Below, piece after piece: positions 37,146-46,986 of a stretch of DNA of 64,000 nt. The notes beneath the pieces were generated by a model. It made no database searches, was not told where the DNA came from, and was given only the letters and a program-made list of their open reading frames with translations. The DNA is from Metapseudomonas boanensis (GTDB lineage Bacteria > Pseudomonadota > Gammaproteobacteria > Pseudomonadales > Pseudomonadaceae), in NCBI RefSeq assembly GCF_018704125.1, contig NZ_JAGTIS010000004.1:304238-368237 (forward strand), written 5' to 3'. Made by a program: the position numbers and the translations under genes. Every line of letters starts with the position of its first letter. Within the stretch, counting starts at the first letter, position 1.

Positions 37146-39401
37146 CTACTCCTTTATGCAATCCACGGTATAGGAGCGTCCATCCGGGCTGTCCTGATAG
37201 TGCAGGCCGTGCACATCGGCATCAAAACCCGGAAAGCTCAGGTCGAAGGTCCGGGCGAACTCCAGGTAGTCGATGATCGAGCGAGTCTGCTCGGTGAATC
37301 GTTCACCAGGCATGATCAGGGGGATGCCAGGTGGATAGGGCACCAGCATGACGGCAGCAATGCGCCCTTGCAGGCGATCCAGCGGCACAGCCTCGACTTC
37401 GCCACGCACGAGTTTGTCATAGGCATCGGCAGGCTTCATCGCCAGCTCCGGCAGCGTGGTGTACATGCACTTAAGCGCCTTGGGCGTGGCATTGGCGCGG
37501 TAACAGGCGTGCAAGGCGTCACACAGGTCACGCAGCCCCATGTTGGCGTAGCGAGCCCCGTGGGCCGCAGCGATCGAGGGCAGCGCCTGGTTCAGGGGCT
37601 GGTTGGCGTCGTAGCCGCGCTTGAACTCTAGCAACTCGGTGAGCAACGTACTCCACTTGCCCTTGGTAACCCCCATGGAGAACAGCACCAGGAAGGAGTA
37701 GAGCCCGGTTTTCTCCACCACCAGCCCGCGTTCCCAGAGGAACTTGCTGACCACTGCGGCCGGGATGCCCTGCTCATCAAGCTTGCCGCCCGCGGTCAGC
37801 CCTGGCGTGACCAGCGTCACCTTGATCGGGTCCAGCAGGACGTAGTCTTCCGCTACCTCGCCGAAGCCATGCCAATCCGCCTGCGGCTGCAGCAGCCAAT
37901 CTTCGGTGGCGACCGCTTCAGCACCATCGGCCAGCGGCGGTTGCCAGATGTCGAACCACCACTCACCCGGCGCCAGGTTCTGCCGCACGTTGGCCAAAGC
38001 GCGGCGAAAACGCAGCGCTTCGTCGAACGTTTCCTGGATCAGCGAGCGGCCGGCTGGCCCCTCCATCATCGCCGAGGCCACATCCAGCGACGCGATGATG
38101 CCGTACTGGGGCGACGTGGAGATGTGCATCATGAACGCTTCGTTGAAGCGGTGGCGGTCGAGCTGGCGATCGCCTCCATCCTGTACGTGGATCATCGACG
38201 CCTGGCTGAACGCCGCCAGTAACTTGTGCGTGGAGTGGGTGGTGAATACCAGCGGAGCGCCTGGGCCACGGCTAGTGCACATGCCATAACGACCGGCGTA
38301 GAACTCATGGAATGCAGCGTACGCATACCAGGCCTCGTCGAAGTGCAGCACTTCGACCCGGTCGCCCAGTGCCTGCTTGATCAGCTCGGCGTTGTAGCAC
38401 AGGCCGTCATAGGTGGAGTTGGTCACCACGGCCAGCTTGACCTTCGGCTCACGCCCCCTGGCCAGCGGGCTGGCGTCGATCTTGGCCTGGATCGACTCGC
38501 GGCTGAATTCGCTCAGCGCAATGGGGCCGATGATGCCTAGCTCGTTGCGTTCGGGCGTCAGATAGAGCGGGATGGCCCCGGTCATGATGATGGAATGGAG
38601 GATGGACTTGTGGCAGTTGCGATCCACCAGCACCAGGTCGTCCCGACCGACCATGGAGTGCCAGACGATCTTGTTTGCCGTCGAGGTTCCATTGATCACG
38701 AAGAACGTGTGGTCTGCGCCGAAGTTGCGCGCGGCCCGCGCCTCCGCCTCTGCCAGCGGACCGGTATGATCGAGCAGCGAGCCCAGCTCAGGCACCGAGA
38801 CCGAAAGGTCCGAGCGCAGGGTGTTTTCCCCGAAGAACTGATGAAACGCCTGCCCCACGGGGCTTTTGCGGTAAGCCACGCCGCCGCCATGACCGGGCGT
38901 ATGCCACGAGTAGTTGGATTGTGCAGTGTGTTCCACCAATGCCCGGAAAAAAGGCGGTAACAGCCCCTCCAAGTAGCCTCGGGCGGCACGGGCCACCTGA
39001 CGGGCAAGGAAGGGCACGGTGTCTTCGTAGAGGTAGAGCAGCCCGCGCAACTGGTTGAGATCAGCCATGGCCTCGGCCGGAGCGTTCTCGATGGTCACCT
39101 GCTCGCCGAGGGCGAAGATCGGTAGCTGTGGCGCGCGCACTCGCGCGACGCGGATGAGTTCCACCACATCCTGCAGCAGCCGCTGATTCTCCCCGGCTCC
39201 CTCGGCCGCCACCAGGATGCAGGCCAGTCCGTGGTGCGTGGAGGCGACGATGCGCCCTTCGGCGGAGCTGGCAGTGGAAAGTATGGTGAAGCCGTCCTGC
39301 TCGAGCTCACAAGCAATGCTGCGCACTCGCTCGCCCGCGACTGTGTCGGCCTTGATGTCGCGGTGGACGATTAGGACAGGGAACTTGAGTTCTTTGTACA
39401 T
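37146..39401 (-). CDS. ldcA: Lysine decarboxylase LdcA
   Basis: The 751-residue protein is a basic amino acid decarboxylase with an N-terminal wing domain (about 1-130), a PLP fold-type I core with the cofactor Lys in HSTHKLLAAFS (about 395), and a C-terminal domain with PYPPGIPLIMPGE. Length and neighbours match P. aeruginosa LdcA (PA1818). LdcA makes cadaverine from lysine, the first step of the decarboxylase route of lysine breakdown, and in P. aeruginosa is induced by arginine through ArgR. AGGG precedes ATG 39401. The partner permease gene ldcB is not next to it here. Confidence 0.92.
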   Translation of the reverse strand: MYKELKFPVLIVHRDIKADTVAGERVRSIACELEQDGFTILSTASSAEGRIVASTHHGLACILVAAEGAGENQRLLQDVVELIRVARVRAPQLPIFALGEQVTIENAPAEAMADLNQLRGLLYLYEDTVPFLARQVARAARGYLEGLLPPFFRALVEHTAQSNYSWHTPGHGGGVAYRKSPVGQAFHQFFGENTLRSDLSVSVPELGSLLDHTGPLAEAEARAARNFGADHTFFVINGTSTANKIVWHSMVGRDDLVLVDRNCHKSILHSIIMTGAIPLYLTPERNELGIIGPIALSEFSRESIQAKIDASPLARGREPKVKLAVVTNSTYDGLCYNAELIKQALGDRVEVLHFDEAWYAYAAFHEFYAGRYGMCTSRGPGAPLVFTTHSTHKLLAAFSQASMIHVQDGGDRQLDRHRFNEAFMMHISTSPQYGIIASLDVASAMMEGPAGRSLIQETFDEALRFRRALANVRQNLAPGEWWFDIWQPPLADGAEAVATEDWLLQPQADWHGFGEVAEDYVLLDPIKVTLVTPGLTAGGKLDEQGIPAAVVSKFLWERGLVVEKTGLYSFLVLFSMGVTKGKWSTLLTELLEFKRGYDANQPLNQALPSIAAAHGARYANMGLRDLCDALHACYRANATPKALKCMYTTLPELAMKPADAYDKLVRGEVEAVPLDRLQGRIAAVMLVPYPPGIPLIMPGERFTEQTRSIIDYLEFARTFDLSFPGFDADVHGLHYQDSPDGRSYTVDCIKE

Positions 39402-39459
39402 TCTGATGCCCTGAGGATGGCGAGACTGCCCGCCGATGCCCTCAGGGTAGAAGCTACCA

Positions 39460-39480
39460 AGCGGGGGCGGAACCCCCGCT
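39460..39480 (-). terminator. Hairpin after dnaQ
   Basis: AGCGGGGG / CCCCCGCT pair around a five-base loop, 43 bases past the dnaQ stop and 59 bases before the ldcA start. The downstream run is only moderately T-rich. Confidence 0.6.
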
Positions 39481-39522
39481 GCGTCAGGCTGTACGTAAAG
39501 GTCGCAATTCGGAAGCGACGAC

Positions 39523-40260
39523 TCAGGACTCGCCGGACTCCATCTGCACCCACAGCGCTGGCGCGCCGGCAGACTTCTCGATAACGGCAAGGCGAGCGGC
39601 GTGAGCCGCCAGTTCATCCTCGCCAGCACGGATGACGCGGGTCCGGACACGTTCAGCAGCGAGCCTGCGAATCGGGCTGGCCTGCTGGCGGCCGGTACCG
39701 TCGTTATCGCTCCCCTCGCCCGCCAGCGACAGGTTGGTCTGGCCACCGGTCATCGCCAGGTAGACGTCGGCAAGGATCTCGGCGTCCAGCAATGCGCCGT
39801 GCAGGTCGCGGCCGGAGTTGTCTACGTCATATCGCTTGCACAGGGCATCGAGGCTATTGCGCTGGCCCGGATGACGTTCCCGGGCCATCAGCAAGGTGTC
39901 GAGTACCGTGCAGTACTCGTTGACGTCGCTGCGGTCGCTTTGACCCAGCAGGGCGAACTCGTTGTTGATGAAGCCGACGTCGAACGCCGCGTTATGGATG
40001 ATCAGCTCGGCGCCCTTGATGAACTCGAAGAACTCGTCGGCTACATCCTTGAAGCGCGGCTTGCCGACGAGGAACTCATTGGTGATGCCGTGCACTGCGA
40101 TCGCGCCTTCATCCACCTCACGGTCAGGCTGCAGGTAGACATGGAAATGACGGCCGGTCAGACGGCGTCCCTCCAGTTCGACACAGCCGATCTCGATGAC
40201 CCGGTGGCCATCGGTGACCGGCATGCCGGTGGTTTCAGTGTCCAGTACGACGTAACGCAT
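39523..40260 (-). CDS. dnaQ: DNA polymerase III epsilon subunit (proofreading exonuclease)
   Basis: The 245-residue protein has the DEDDh exonuclease motifs: LDTETTG (ExoI, residues 6-12), IIHNAAFDVGFINNEF (ExoII, about 93-108) and HGALLDAEIL (ExoIII, about 159-168). The C-terminal 50 or so residues link to the alpha polymerase subunit. It proofreads during chromosome replication. It lies 46 bases downstream of rnhA on the same strand; this pair is common, though in enterobacteria the two diverge. Confidence 0.96.
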   Translation of the reverse strand: MRYVVLDTETTGMPVTDGHRVIEIGCVELEGRRLTGRHFHVYLQPDREVDEGAIAVHGITNEFLVGKPRFKDVADEFFEFIKGAELIIHNAAFDVGFINNEFALLGQSDRSDVNEYCTVLDTLLMARERHPGQRNSLDALCKRYDVDNSGRDLHGALLDAEILADVYLAMTGGQTNLSLAGEGSDNDGTGRQQASPIRRLAAERVRTRVIRAGEDELAAHAARLAVIEKSAGAPALWVQMESGES

Positions 40261-40306
40261 CTTCAGAACCCATGAATAATGTTGCCCGCAGCACCGCAGC
40301 GGAATT

Positions 40307-40750
40307 CTATCGAGCGTTCAACTCGCTGACACCCCGGTTGGCCAACTGGTCGGCACGCTCGTTGCCCGAGTGGCCAGTATGGCCGCGCACCCATTGCCAA
40401 CGCACTTGGTGACGGTTCACCTGCTCGTCCAGCAGTTGCCAGAGGTCAGCGTTCTTGACCGGCTGCTTGGCGGCCGTCTTCCAGCCGCGCTTCTTCCAGT
40501 TGGGCATCCACTCAGTGATGCCCTGCATTACATACTGGGAGTCGGTGATCAGCTTCACCTCGCATGAGCGCTTCAGCGCCGCCAGCCCCTGGATAGCCGC
40601 CATCAGCTCCATCCGGTTGTTGGTGGTTTCACGTTCACCACCCCATAGCTCCCGCTCGGCGCCCTTGTAGACCAGCAATGCCCCCCATCCACCGGGGCCG
40701 GGATTGCCCTTGCAGGCACCGTCGGTGTAAATCTCGACCAGTTCGCTCAC
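40307..40750 (-). CDS. rnhA: Ribonuclease HI
   Basis: The 147-residue protein has the RNase H fold and the four acidic catalytic residues: Asp in [14 protein letters not shown] (residue 10), Glu in NNRMELMA (about 48), Asp in LITDSQYV (about 70) and Asp in NERADQLAN (about 134). It degrades RNA in RNA-DNA hybrids. The start is GTG at 40750, directly after the TAA of the methyltransferase gene, so translation is probably coupled. Confidence 0.97.
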   Translation of the reverse strand: MSELVEIYTDGACKGNPGPGGWGALLVYKGAERELWGGERETTNNRMELMAAIQGLAALKRSCEVKLITDSQYVMQGITEWMPNWKKRGWKTAAKQPVKNADLWQLLDEQVNRHQVRWQWVRGHTGHSGNERADQLANRGVSELNAR

Positions 40751-41515
40751 TTATGCCTCGTGTTTGGAATCGCACCGGCTGACTTTCGCCACCGGCATCG
40801 GCACCAGCTTGCCCATCGGCTCGCGCCGGGCCTGACGCAGCGGACGCAAGCCGACCACCAGCTTACGCGCCACTAATAGATAGAAGCCTGCGCCGAAGCC
40901 CTTTCCGGCGGCGCCCCAACGCTCCATTCCAGCCAGTCGGGCTTGCCAGGCGGCTGAAGCGAGCGGCGGACGATAGCACCCGAAGCGGCGTTTCTCCAGC
41001 GCAAAGCCCAGCAGGTTGAGCCAGTCGCTTACACGCAGCGGCGAGATGCAGCGGGCCTGACGCAATGCATCGTGGGCGAAGAAATGCCTCACACCCCAGG
41101 CGCTCCAGGGATTGACCCCGACGATCACCAGATGCCCGCCCGGTCGCACGCTGCGCGCAGCCTCGCGTAGCAGGCCGTGGGGCGACAGGCAGAAGTCCAG
41201 GCCGTGTTGCAGTACCACCACATCGGCGGCATGTTCGCTGAGCGGCCAGGCATTCTCTTCACAGGCTATCTCGACACCTGGCAAAGGCGCCCCCAGATGA
41301 ACGCTGCGCTGGATCTGTTTTGCGCCCGGCGGCAATTCCGCCCGCGGACCGTAATGCACCAGGTAGCCACCGAAGTATCGCGCCAACTCATCTTCGAGCA
41401 GGCGTTGCTCCTCAAACAGCATCATTCCGCCCAACGGACCGGACAGCCAGTCGCGGGCATCTCCTATGAGCTCCAGCCAGTTGGCATCGGCCTGAGCAAA
41501 TGCTTTCTCGGTCAT
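40751..41515 (-). CDS. SAM-dependent methyltransferase
   Basis: The 254-residue protein has a class I methyltransferase core without a perfect glycine-rich loop. [24 protein letters not shown] and the [16 protein letters not shown] segment match the second half of such folds. AGGAG lies before ATG 41515. In pseudomonads this gene (PA1814-like) is constantly found between gloB and rnhA; no substrate is known to me. It is the first gene of the run methyltransferase-rnhA-dnaQ and diverges from gloB. Confidence 0.82.
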   Translation of the reverse strand: MTEKAFAQADANWLELIGDARDWLSGPLGGMMLFEEQRLLEDELARYFGGYLVHYGPRAELPPGAKQIQRSVHLGAPLPGVEIACEENAWPLSEHAADVVVLQHGLDFCLSPHGLLREAARSVRPGGHLVIVGVNPWSAWGVRHFFAHDALRQARCISPLRVSDWLNLLGFALEKRRFGCYRPPLASAAWQARLAGMERWGAAGKGFGAGFYLLVARKLVVGLRPLRQARREPMGKLVPMPVAKVSRCDSKHEA

Positions 41516-41576
41516 GGCAATCTCCTGCGTTAGAGCCCTAAGATGCGCCAATGCTTCCCGATTGGCGACACCCGAC

Positions 41577-42356
41577 ATGATACAAATCGATGCTCTTCCC
41601 GCTTTTTCCGACAATTATCTGTGGTTGCTGCAGGATGACGAAACCCGCCGCTGCGCCGTGGTCGACCCGGGCGACGCCGCGCCTGTGCTCGCCTGGCTGG
41701 ACGCCCACCCGGGCTGGCAGCTCAGCGACATCCTCGTTACCCATCACCACGCCGACCACATCGGCGGGGTCGCACGGCTGAAGGCAGCCTGCAGCGCCCG
41801 AGTCATTGGCCCAGCACGGGAAAACATCCCCGCCCGCGATCAGGCCCTCTCGGATGGTGACCACGTCAAGGTGCTCGGGCTGGACTTCCAGGTACTCGAG
41901 GTGCCAGGCCACACCCTGGGTCATATCGCCTACTTTCACGCCGACGCGACCACGCCACTACTTTTCTGCGGCGACACCCTGTTTGCAGCGGGTTGTGGCC
42001 GCCTCTTCGAGGGGTCGCCCGAGCAGATGCACCATTCCCTCAGCCGCCTCGCGGCACTGCCCGGCGAAACGCAGGTCTACTGCACCCACGAATACACCTT
42101 GAGCAACCTGCGCTTCGCCAAGGCCGTCGAGCCGGGCAACGAGGCGACGGCCAAGCGCTTTACCGATGTGCAGCGCCTGCGCGAGACAGGCGGCATCAGC
42201 CTGCCATCATCCATAGCACTGGAACGGGCAACCAACCCGTTCTTGCGAGCTACCGAAACATCCGTTAAACAAATGGCCGACAAGCGGGCTGGCAAGAAAA
42301 ACCGCACGCCCACCGAGGTTTTTGCGACGTTGCGTGCCTGGAAGGATCAATTCTGA
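41577..42356 (+). CDS. gloB: Hydroxyacylglutathione hydrolase (glyoxalase II)
   Basis: The 259-residue metallo-beta-lactamase fold enzyme has the dinuclear metal motif [10 protein letters not shown] (about residue 53), HTLGH (about 111), the [17 protein letters not shown] box and CTHEYT. It hydrolyses S-lactoylglutathione to lactate and glutathione, completing methylglyoxal detoxification. The C-terminal substrate domain ([20 protein letters not shown]) is intact. ATG 41577 gives the family N-terminus [16 protein letters not shown]. Confidence 0.96.
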   Translation: MIQIDALPAFSDNYLWLLQDDETRRCAVVDPGDAAPVLAWLDAHPGWQLSDILVTHHHADHIGGVARLKAACSARVIGPARENIPARDQALSDGDHVKVLGLDFQVLEVPGHTLGHIAYFHADATTPLLFCGDTLFAAGCGRLFEGSPEQMHHSLSRLAALPGETQVYCTHEYTLSNLRFAKAVEPGNEATAKRFTDVQRLRETGGISLPSSIALERATNPFLRATETSVKQMADKRAGKKNRTPTEVFATLRAWKDQF

Positions 42357-42453
42357 GCTTATCCGGGGAAGATGCCGACTGGTGAAAACTTGACCAGCCT
42401 CAGGTCGGTTTCTAGAATCGCCCGACCTTTCCCCCGGATACCCCCCTCAGCCA

Positions 42454-44025
42454 ATGTTGTCTTCGCCGATCCGAATCTTCGACCTGGATGCATTGGCACG
42501 AGCCGCACGAGCCCTCGTGGTGGTCTTCGCCGCCATCCTCGCCGGCTGCCAAAGTACGGGGCAGAGGGACGAGGACCAGGGCGTGGATACCGACCCAGCC
42601 TTGGCCATGAGCCAACAGCCTCAGTGGCTGGAAGACGCAGCAGAAGAGCGCGAACCCCAGGATATCTGGGAGCGCATGCGCACCGGTTTCAAATTGCAGG
42701 ATGAGATCGGCGTCAATCCGCGCGTAGAGCGCCAGCGCCTCTCGTTCGTCAGCAATCCGTCCTTCATCGAACGTGCAAGCTCGCGCGGCAGCCTCTATAT
42801 CCACTATGTCGTGGAGCGGCTGGAAGAGCGCAACATGCCCCTTGAGCTCGCGCTGCTGCCGGTGATCGAAAGCGCATACAACCCCTTTGCCTATTCCCGC
42901 GCCCACGCTGTGGGCATCTGGCAATTCATCCCGTCCACCGGCCGCCACTTCAATCTGCGCCAGACGAACTGGTACGACGGCCGTCGTGACATCACCGCCT
43001 CCACCAATGCCGCACTCAACTACCTGAGCCGGTTGCACGACATGTTCAATGGCGACTGGCTGCTAGCGCTGGCTGCTTACAACGCAGGTGAAGGCACTGT
43101 CAGCCGCGCGATGGAGCGCAACCAGAAGCTGGGCCTGCCTACCGACTACTGGAACCTGCCGTTGCCGCAGGAAACCCAGGACTACGTGCCCAAGCTACTC
43201 GCCCTGTCCCAATTGGTGATGGCGCCCGAAGCCTACGGCGTGAACCTCAGCCCCATCGCCAACGAGCCTTACTTCGAAGTGGTCGAGGTCAAGCAGCAGC
43301 GTCTTGACCTGTCTCGCGTCGCCGCCATGGTAGACGTCGACGAGGACGAGATGTACCAACTCAACCCGGCCTTCAAGAAGCGCATCACCATGGACGGCCC
43401 CCAGCACCTGCTGGTGCCGACGGAAAAGGCTGAACTGCTGACAGCCAACCTGGCAATGATGAAGCCCGTTGAACTGGTGGACTGGCAGAAATACCGCGTA
43501 CGCAACGGCGACAGTCTGCATGGCATCGCCAACCGCTACCACGTGACCGTCAAGACCCTGAAGGACATCAATGGCCTGTCCGGCAACCGTCTGCGCGTGG
43601 GCCAGCAGCTGAGCATTCCGGTCGAGCCGGGCTTCAAGCCTCAACAACCGCTATTCCAGAATGTCGCTAGCAATCAAGCCCCTGCGAAGGCGCAGAGTCA
43701 CAAGGTAAAGAGCGGCGAAAGCCTGTGGCAGATCGCCAAGCAGTACAAGGTCAACGTCAAAGACCTGAAGCGTTGGAACTCGCTCTCCGGCAACAGCGTC
43801 AAGGCCGGCCAGACCCTCGCCCTGCAGGGCAGTGCCACTACCGCCGCCACCCGCAGCAAGAAAGCAAACAGTCGCGAAGCGGTGACCTACTACAAGGTCA
43901 AGCGAGGCGATTCACTGTACCTGATCGCCAAGCGTTTCAATGTTGAAATGGAACACCTGCAGCGCTGGAACCCCCGCAGTGGCAGCCTCAAGCCTGGTCA
44001 GACGCTTACCCTGTACCTGCGCTAA
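42454..44025 (+). CDS. mltD: Membrane-bound lytic transglycosylase D
   Basis: The 523-residue lipoprotein has a signal ending AILAGC (Cys31). The SLT domain (about 105-230) carries the catalytic Glu in LPVIESAYNPFAYS, followed by AVGIWQFIPSTGR and LALAAYNAGEG. Three LysM peptidoglycan-binding modules follow, at about 347-390, 412-455 and 478-523 (starts YRVRNGDS, HKVKSGES, YKVKRGDS). It cuts peptidoglycan glycan strands, leaving 1,6-anhydro ends, at the outer membrane. E. coli MltD has two LysM modules; pseudomonad forms often have more. Confidence 0.95.
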   Translation: MLSSPIRIFDLDALARAARALVVVFAAILAGCQSTGQRDEDQGVDTDPALAMSQQPQWLEDAAEEREPQDIWERMRTGFKLQDEIGVNPRVERQRLSFVSNPSFIERASSRGSLYIHYVVERLEERNMPLELALLPVIESAYNPFAYSRAHAVGIWQFIPSTGRHFNLRQTNWYDGRRDITASTNAALNYLSRLHDMFNGDWLLALAAYNAGEGTVSRAMERNQKLGLPTDYWNLPLPQETQDYVPKLLALSQLVMAPEAYGVNLSPIANEPYFEVVEVKQQRLDLSRVAAMVDVDEDEMYQLNPAFKKRITMDGPQHLLVPTEKAELLTANLAMMKPVELVDWQKYRVRNGDSLHGIANRYHVTVKTLKDINGLSGNRLRVGQQLSIPVEPGFKPQQPLFQNVASNQAPAKAQSHKVKSGESLWQIAKQYKVNVKDLKRWNSLSGNSVKAGQTLALQGSATTAATRSKKANSREAVTYYKVKRGDSLYLIAKRFNVEMEHLQRWNPRSGSLKPGQTLTLYLR

Positions 44026-44194
44026 CCCTTCAATACCATCGCTTCCTGGTAGCGCCTCGCCAACTTCGCGAAGCGTTGGAAGACCACGAACCTCTCGTGA
44101 TTGAGTGCACGCACTGGATATCCCCGCGTAGATCACTTCCGATCCCGTGCTTGCCCGCCAGCAATGGAGCCAGGAAGAACATCCTCCGCCCCAG

Positions 44195-44935
44195 TCAATC
44201 GCGCACTGGTTGCGTTACCAGGTCGTTCAGCGAATAGCTGGCGGACACGCCCATCCAAAGTGTTTCAAGCGTCCGCATCACGTAATTGAACAGGTTCGGC
44301 TGCTCAGGCACCGCAGCCAGCGTAAAACCATTTAATCTACGAGCAATTTCCTCCCCCACAACCCGGCGCACTTTAGACAACTGCGCTGATCGTTCAGCAC
44401 GGCATCATCATGGGTGTCAGGCCGCTACCCTGGCTAAGGCCATTAAGCACCGCTTCCAGTACCTGGTTGATGTCCGCACGCTGCAAAACCAGCCACCAAG
44501 CCCCTGCAAGGTCTACCTGCTCGTTGGGCTGCAGCAAGCGCTGCCTGGTGCAGCTCGCGCTGTAAGCGGATCCGTTCGGGATCGGTATGGGGAATCAGGT
44601 CACCGAGCCTGCTCGCCCCTAAGGTGGCTGACTGTCAGGTCGATCAGCCTGAGATCGACGAAGCCGATCAATACGATGGCCCGCGAGATGGTCCTGACGG
44701 GTTCCTGGGAAGGGTTGCAATACACGTTGTTGGCAACGCGCAGGACCTTGGACGTCAACGTTGCATCAGGGATGCAGGGCGTCAGCCAATTGCTGCACAG
44801 ATGATTTATCCGTCTGCGCCAACTGGCGAAGATCGTGCACCACTGCGACCTACGTGGGGAGTCTCGCCTGATTGAGGCGCTCGCCCCACGACTGCAAACC
44901 ATGGAGGCATTCACCCAAGTTGGGCATTCCTGTAC
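44195..44935 (-). pseudogene. Decayed HDOD-domain signalling gene
   Basis: On the minus strand, pieces in several frames recall one HDOD-type protein. Near 44830 one frame reads VVHDLRQLA and KSSVQQLADAL. From about 44770 another reads TLTSKVLRVANNVYCNPSQE and PVRTISRAIVLIGF, the start of an HDOD domain. From about 44600 come ERIRLQRELHQAAL and ADINQVLEAVLNGLSQGSGL. From 44380 a frame reads EEIARRLNGFTLAAVPEQPN and ends at 44195. At least four shifts, in-frame stops and the loss of most of the HDOD domain make it non-functional. The rest of 44026-45159 shows no gene. Confidence 0.65.
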
Positions 44936-45159
44936 ATGGGGCTCAAGTCGGGGGCCTGAATGATGGTCACTCCTTGGCGGAGAAGCCCTTTTTCCTGCTT
45001 ATACAAGCTGTTACTGTACCTTTCAGCCGTCATAGCTGATATCTGACGCATGTGACGAACGAAACAATTCTGCAGGCCCTTGCGATCGCCCGAGGCCCAT
45101 TGCCGCGAGGCCAGCGCCCAAATGCCCGACAAGTTAGCCATGGATCGGACACTCGCCTG

Positions 45160-46986
45160 ATGCGTCGTCTCCTCACCCTGCTCATCGGCCTCCTGGCGCA
45201 GCCCTGTTTCGCCACCATTGTCGAAAGCCACGGCTACGCCCAATTCGGCTCGCTCAAGTACCCTGCCAACTTCAGCCACTTCAGCTGGGTCAATCCCGAC
45301 GCGCCGAAAAAAGGTACGTTACGCGTCATGGCGTTCGGGACTTTCGATACGCTCAACCCCTATACCTTCAAGGGCACAAGCCCAGTCGCAACGCCCAACT
45401 TCGCCCAATACGGCGTAACGGAGCTCAACGAGCCGCTCATGGTCGGTACAGGGCAATACGACCCGTCAGGCGACGAGCCTGCGTCCAGCTACGGCTTGAT
45501 TGCCCAGAGCGTCGAATACAGCGAGGACCGCAGTTGGGTGGTTTTCAATCTGCGCGAAGAGGCCCGCTTTCATGATGGCCAGCCAATCACCGCCTACGAC
45601 GTGGCGTTCTCGTACCGCACGCTGGTCAAGGACGGTCACCCCCAGTACCGCACTAGCCTCAAGGAAGTGAAGCGGGTCGATATCCTCAACCGTCACCGCA
45701 TCCGCTTCGTCCTCAAGCGCGCTGGCAACCCGCTGCTGATCCTGCGCCTCGGCGAGTTGCCGGTGTTGCCGCAGCATTACTGGAAAGGTCGGGACTTCAA
45801 ACGCACCAGCTATGAGCCCCCCTTGGGCAGCGGCCCGTATCGGCTCACCGAGGTCAGGCCTGGCCGCGGGCTGGTGTTCGAGCGCGTCAAGGACTGGTGG
45901 GGCGAAAAGCTTCCAGTTAACAGGGGCAAGTACAACTTCGACCGCGTGGAGGTGGAGTTCTATCGCGACAGCAATGTCGCGTTCGAGGCCTTCAAGGCGG
46001 GAGAATTCGACTTCTATATCGAACACCAGGCGAAAAACTGGGCTAACGGCTATCGGTTCCCAGCGATCGCCCGAGGTGACGTGATCCGCGCGGAAATCCC
46101 CCACCAGATTCCCACGCAGACGCAAGCGCTGTTCATGAACTCACGCCGCGCCGCATTTCACGACCGGAGGGTCCGCGAGGCCATGGGGCTCATGTTCGAC
46201 TTCGAGTGGACCAATCGCACGCTGTTCAACAATGCCTATATCCGTGCCGCCAGCTACTACCCGAACAGCGAATTCCACGCCGCCGGAAAGCCGGAGGGCC
46301 ATGAGTGGCTGTTGCTTTCGCCGTATCGCAAGCAACTTCCGGAGGCCTTGTTCAAGCAGCCGTTCAATGTCCCGACCACGGAAGGCCGTGGCATCCCGCG
46401 GGAAACCTTGCGCCGCGCTCTGGGTCTGTTGGGAGACGCAGGCTGGAAGCTCTCGGGCCAACGCCTGCTGAACGCCAATGGACAACCACTGCGCTTCGAG
46501 ATTTTGCTGGTCAATCCGAACCTTGAACGTATCCTCCAACCGTATCGCGAGAACCTGGCCAGCATCGGCATCGACGTCAGCCTGCGCACCGTCGATCGCG
46601 CCCAGTACAAGCAGCGTCTGGACCAATTCGACTACGACATGATTCTGATGACGCTGCCTCAATCCTTGAGCCCTGGCCTGGAGCAAACACTTTACTTCCA
46701 CTCCAGCCAGGTCGACGTGAAGGGAAGCAAGAACTATGCAGGGGTCGCCAACCCGGTAGTCGACGCAATGATCGACAAGCTGCTCGGCGCCCAGAACCGC
46801 GACGAGCAGGTGGCAGCCGCGCGGGCGTTGGACCGCGTCCTGCTCTGGGAGCATTACAGCATTCCCAACTGGTACATCAACTATCACCGCCTGGCGTACC
46901 GTAACCGGTTCGCCTTCGTCGCCACGCCGCCCTATACCCTGGGCCTGCGCGCCTGGTGGCTGAAGCCTTCGGAGAACGCCCGATGA
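45160..46986 (+). CDS. Family 5 peptide-binding protein (YejA-like), first of two
   Basis: The 608-residue protein has a signal peptide (residues 1-19, LLTLLIGLLAQPCFA) and a family 5 extracellular solute-binding fold. It starts its mature part with FSHFSWVNPDAPKKGTLRV, a text characteristic of YejA-type proteins. It should bind oligopeptides in the periplasm for the YejBEF transporter encoded downstream. ATG 45160 is chosen for the signal peptide; the frame is open to 45052. Its TGA overlaps the next ATG (ATGA). Confidence 0.88.
   Translation: MRRLLTLLIGLLAQPCFATIVESHGYAQFGSLKYPANFSHFSWVNPDAPKKGTLRVMAFGTFDTLNPYTFKGTSPVATPNFAQYGVTELNEPLMVGTGQYDPSGDEPASSYGLIAQSVEYSEDRSWVVFNLREEARFHDGQPITAYDVAFSYRTLVKDGHPQYRTSLKEVKRVDILNRHRIRFVLKRAGNPLLILRLGELPVLPQHYWKGRDFKRTSYEPPLGSGPYRLTEVRPGRGLVFERVKDWWGEKLPVNRGKYNFDRVEVEFYRDSNVAFEAFKAGEFDFYIEHQAKNWANGYRFPAIARGDVIRAEIPHQIPTQTQALFMNSRRAAFHDRRVREAMGLMFDFEWTNRTLFNNAYIRAASYYPNSEFHAAGKPEGHEWLLLSPYRKQLPEALFKQPFNVPTTEGRGIPRETLRRALGLLGDAGWKLSGQRLLNANGQPLRFEILLVNPNLERILQPYRENLASIGIDVSLRTVDRAQYKQRLDQFDYDMILMTLPQSLSPGLEQTLYFHSSQVDVKGSKNYAGVANPVVDAMIDKLLGAQNRDEQVAAARALDRVLLWEHYSIPNWYINYHRLAYRNRFAFVATPPYTLGLRAWWLKPSENAR

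Noticed and set aside
42412..43038. 208-codon minus-strand frame opposite mltD
   Set aside because: Shadow of a gene with firm domain evidence on the other strand.
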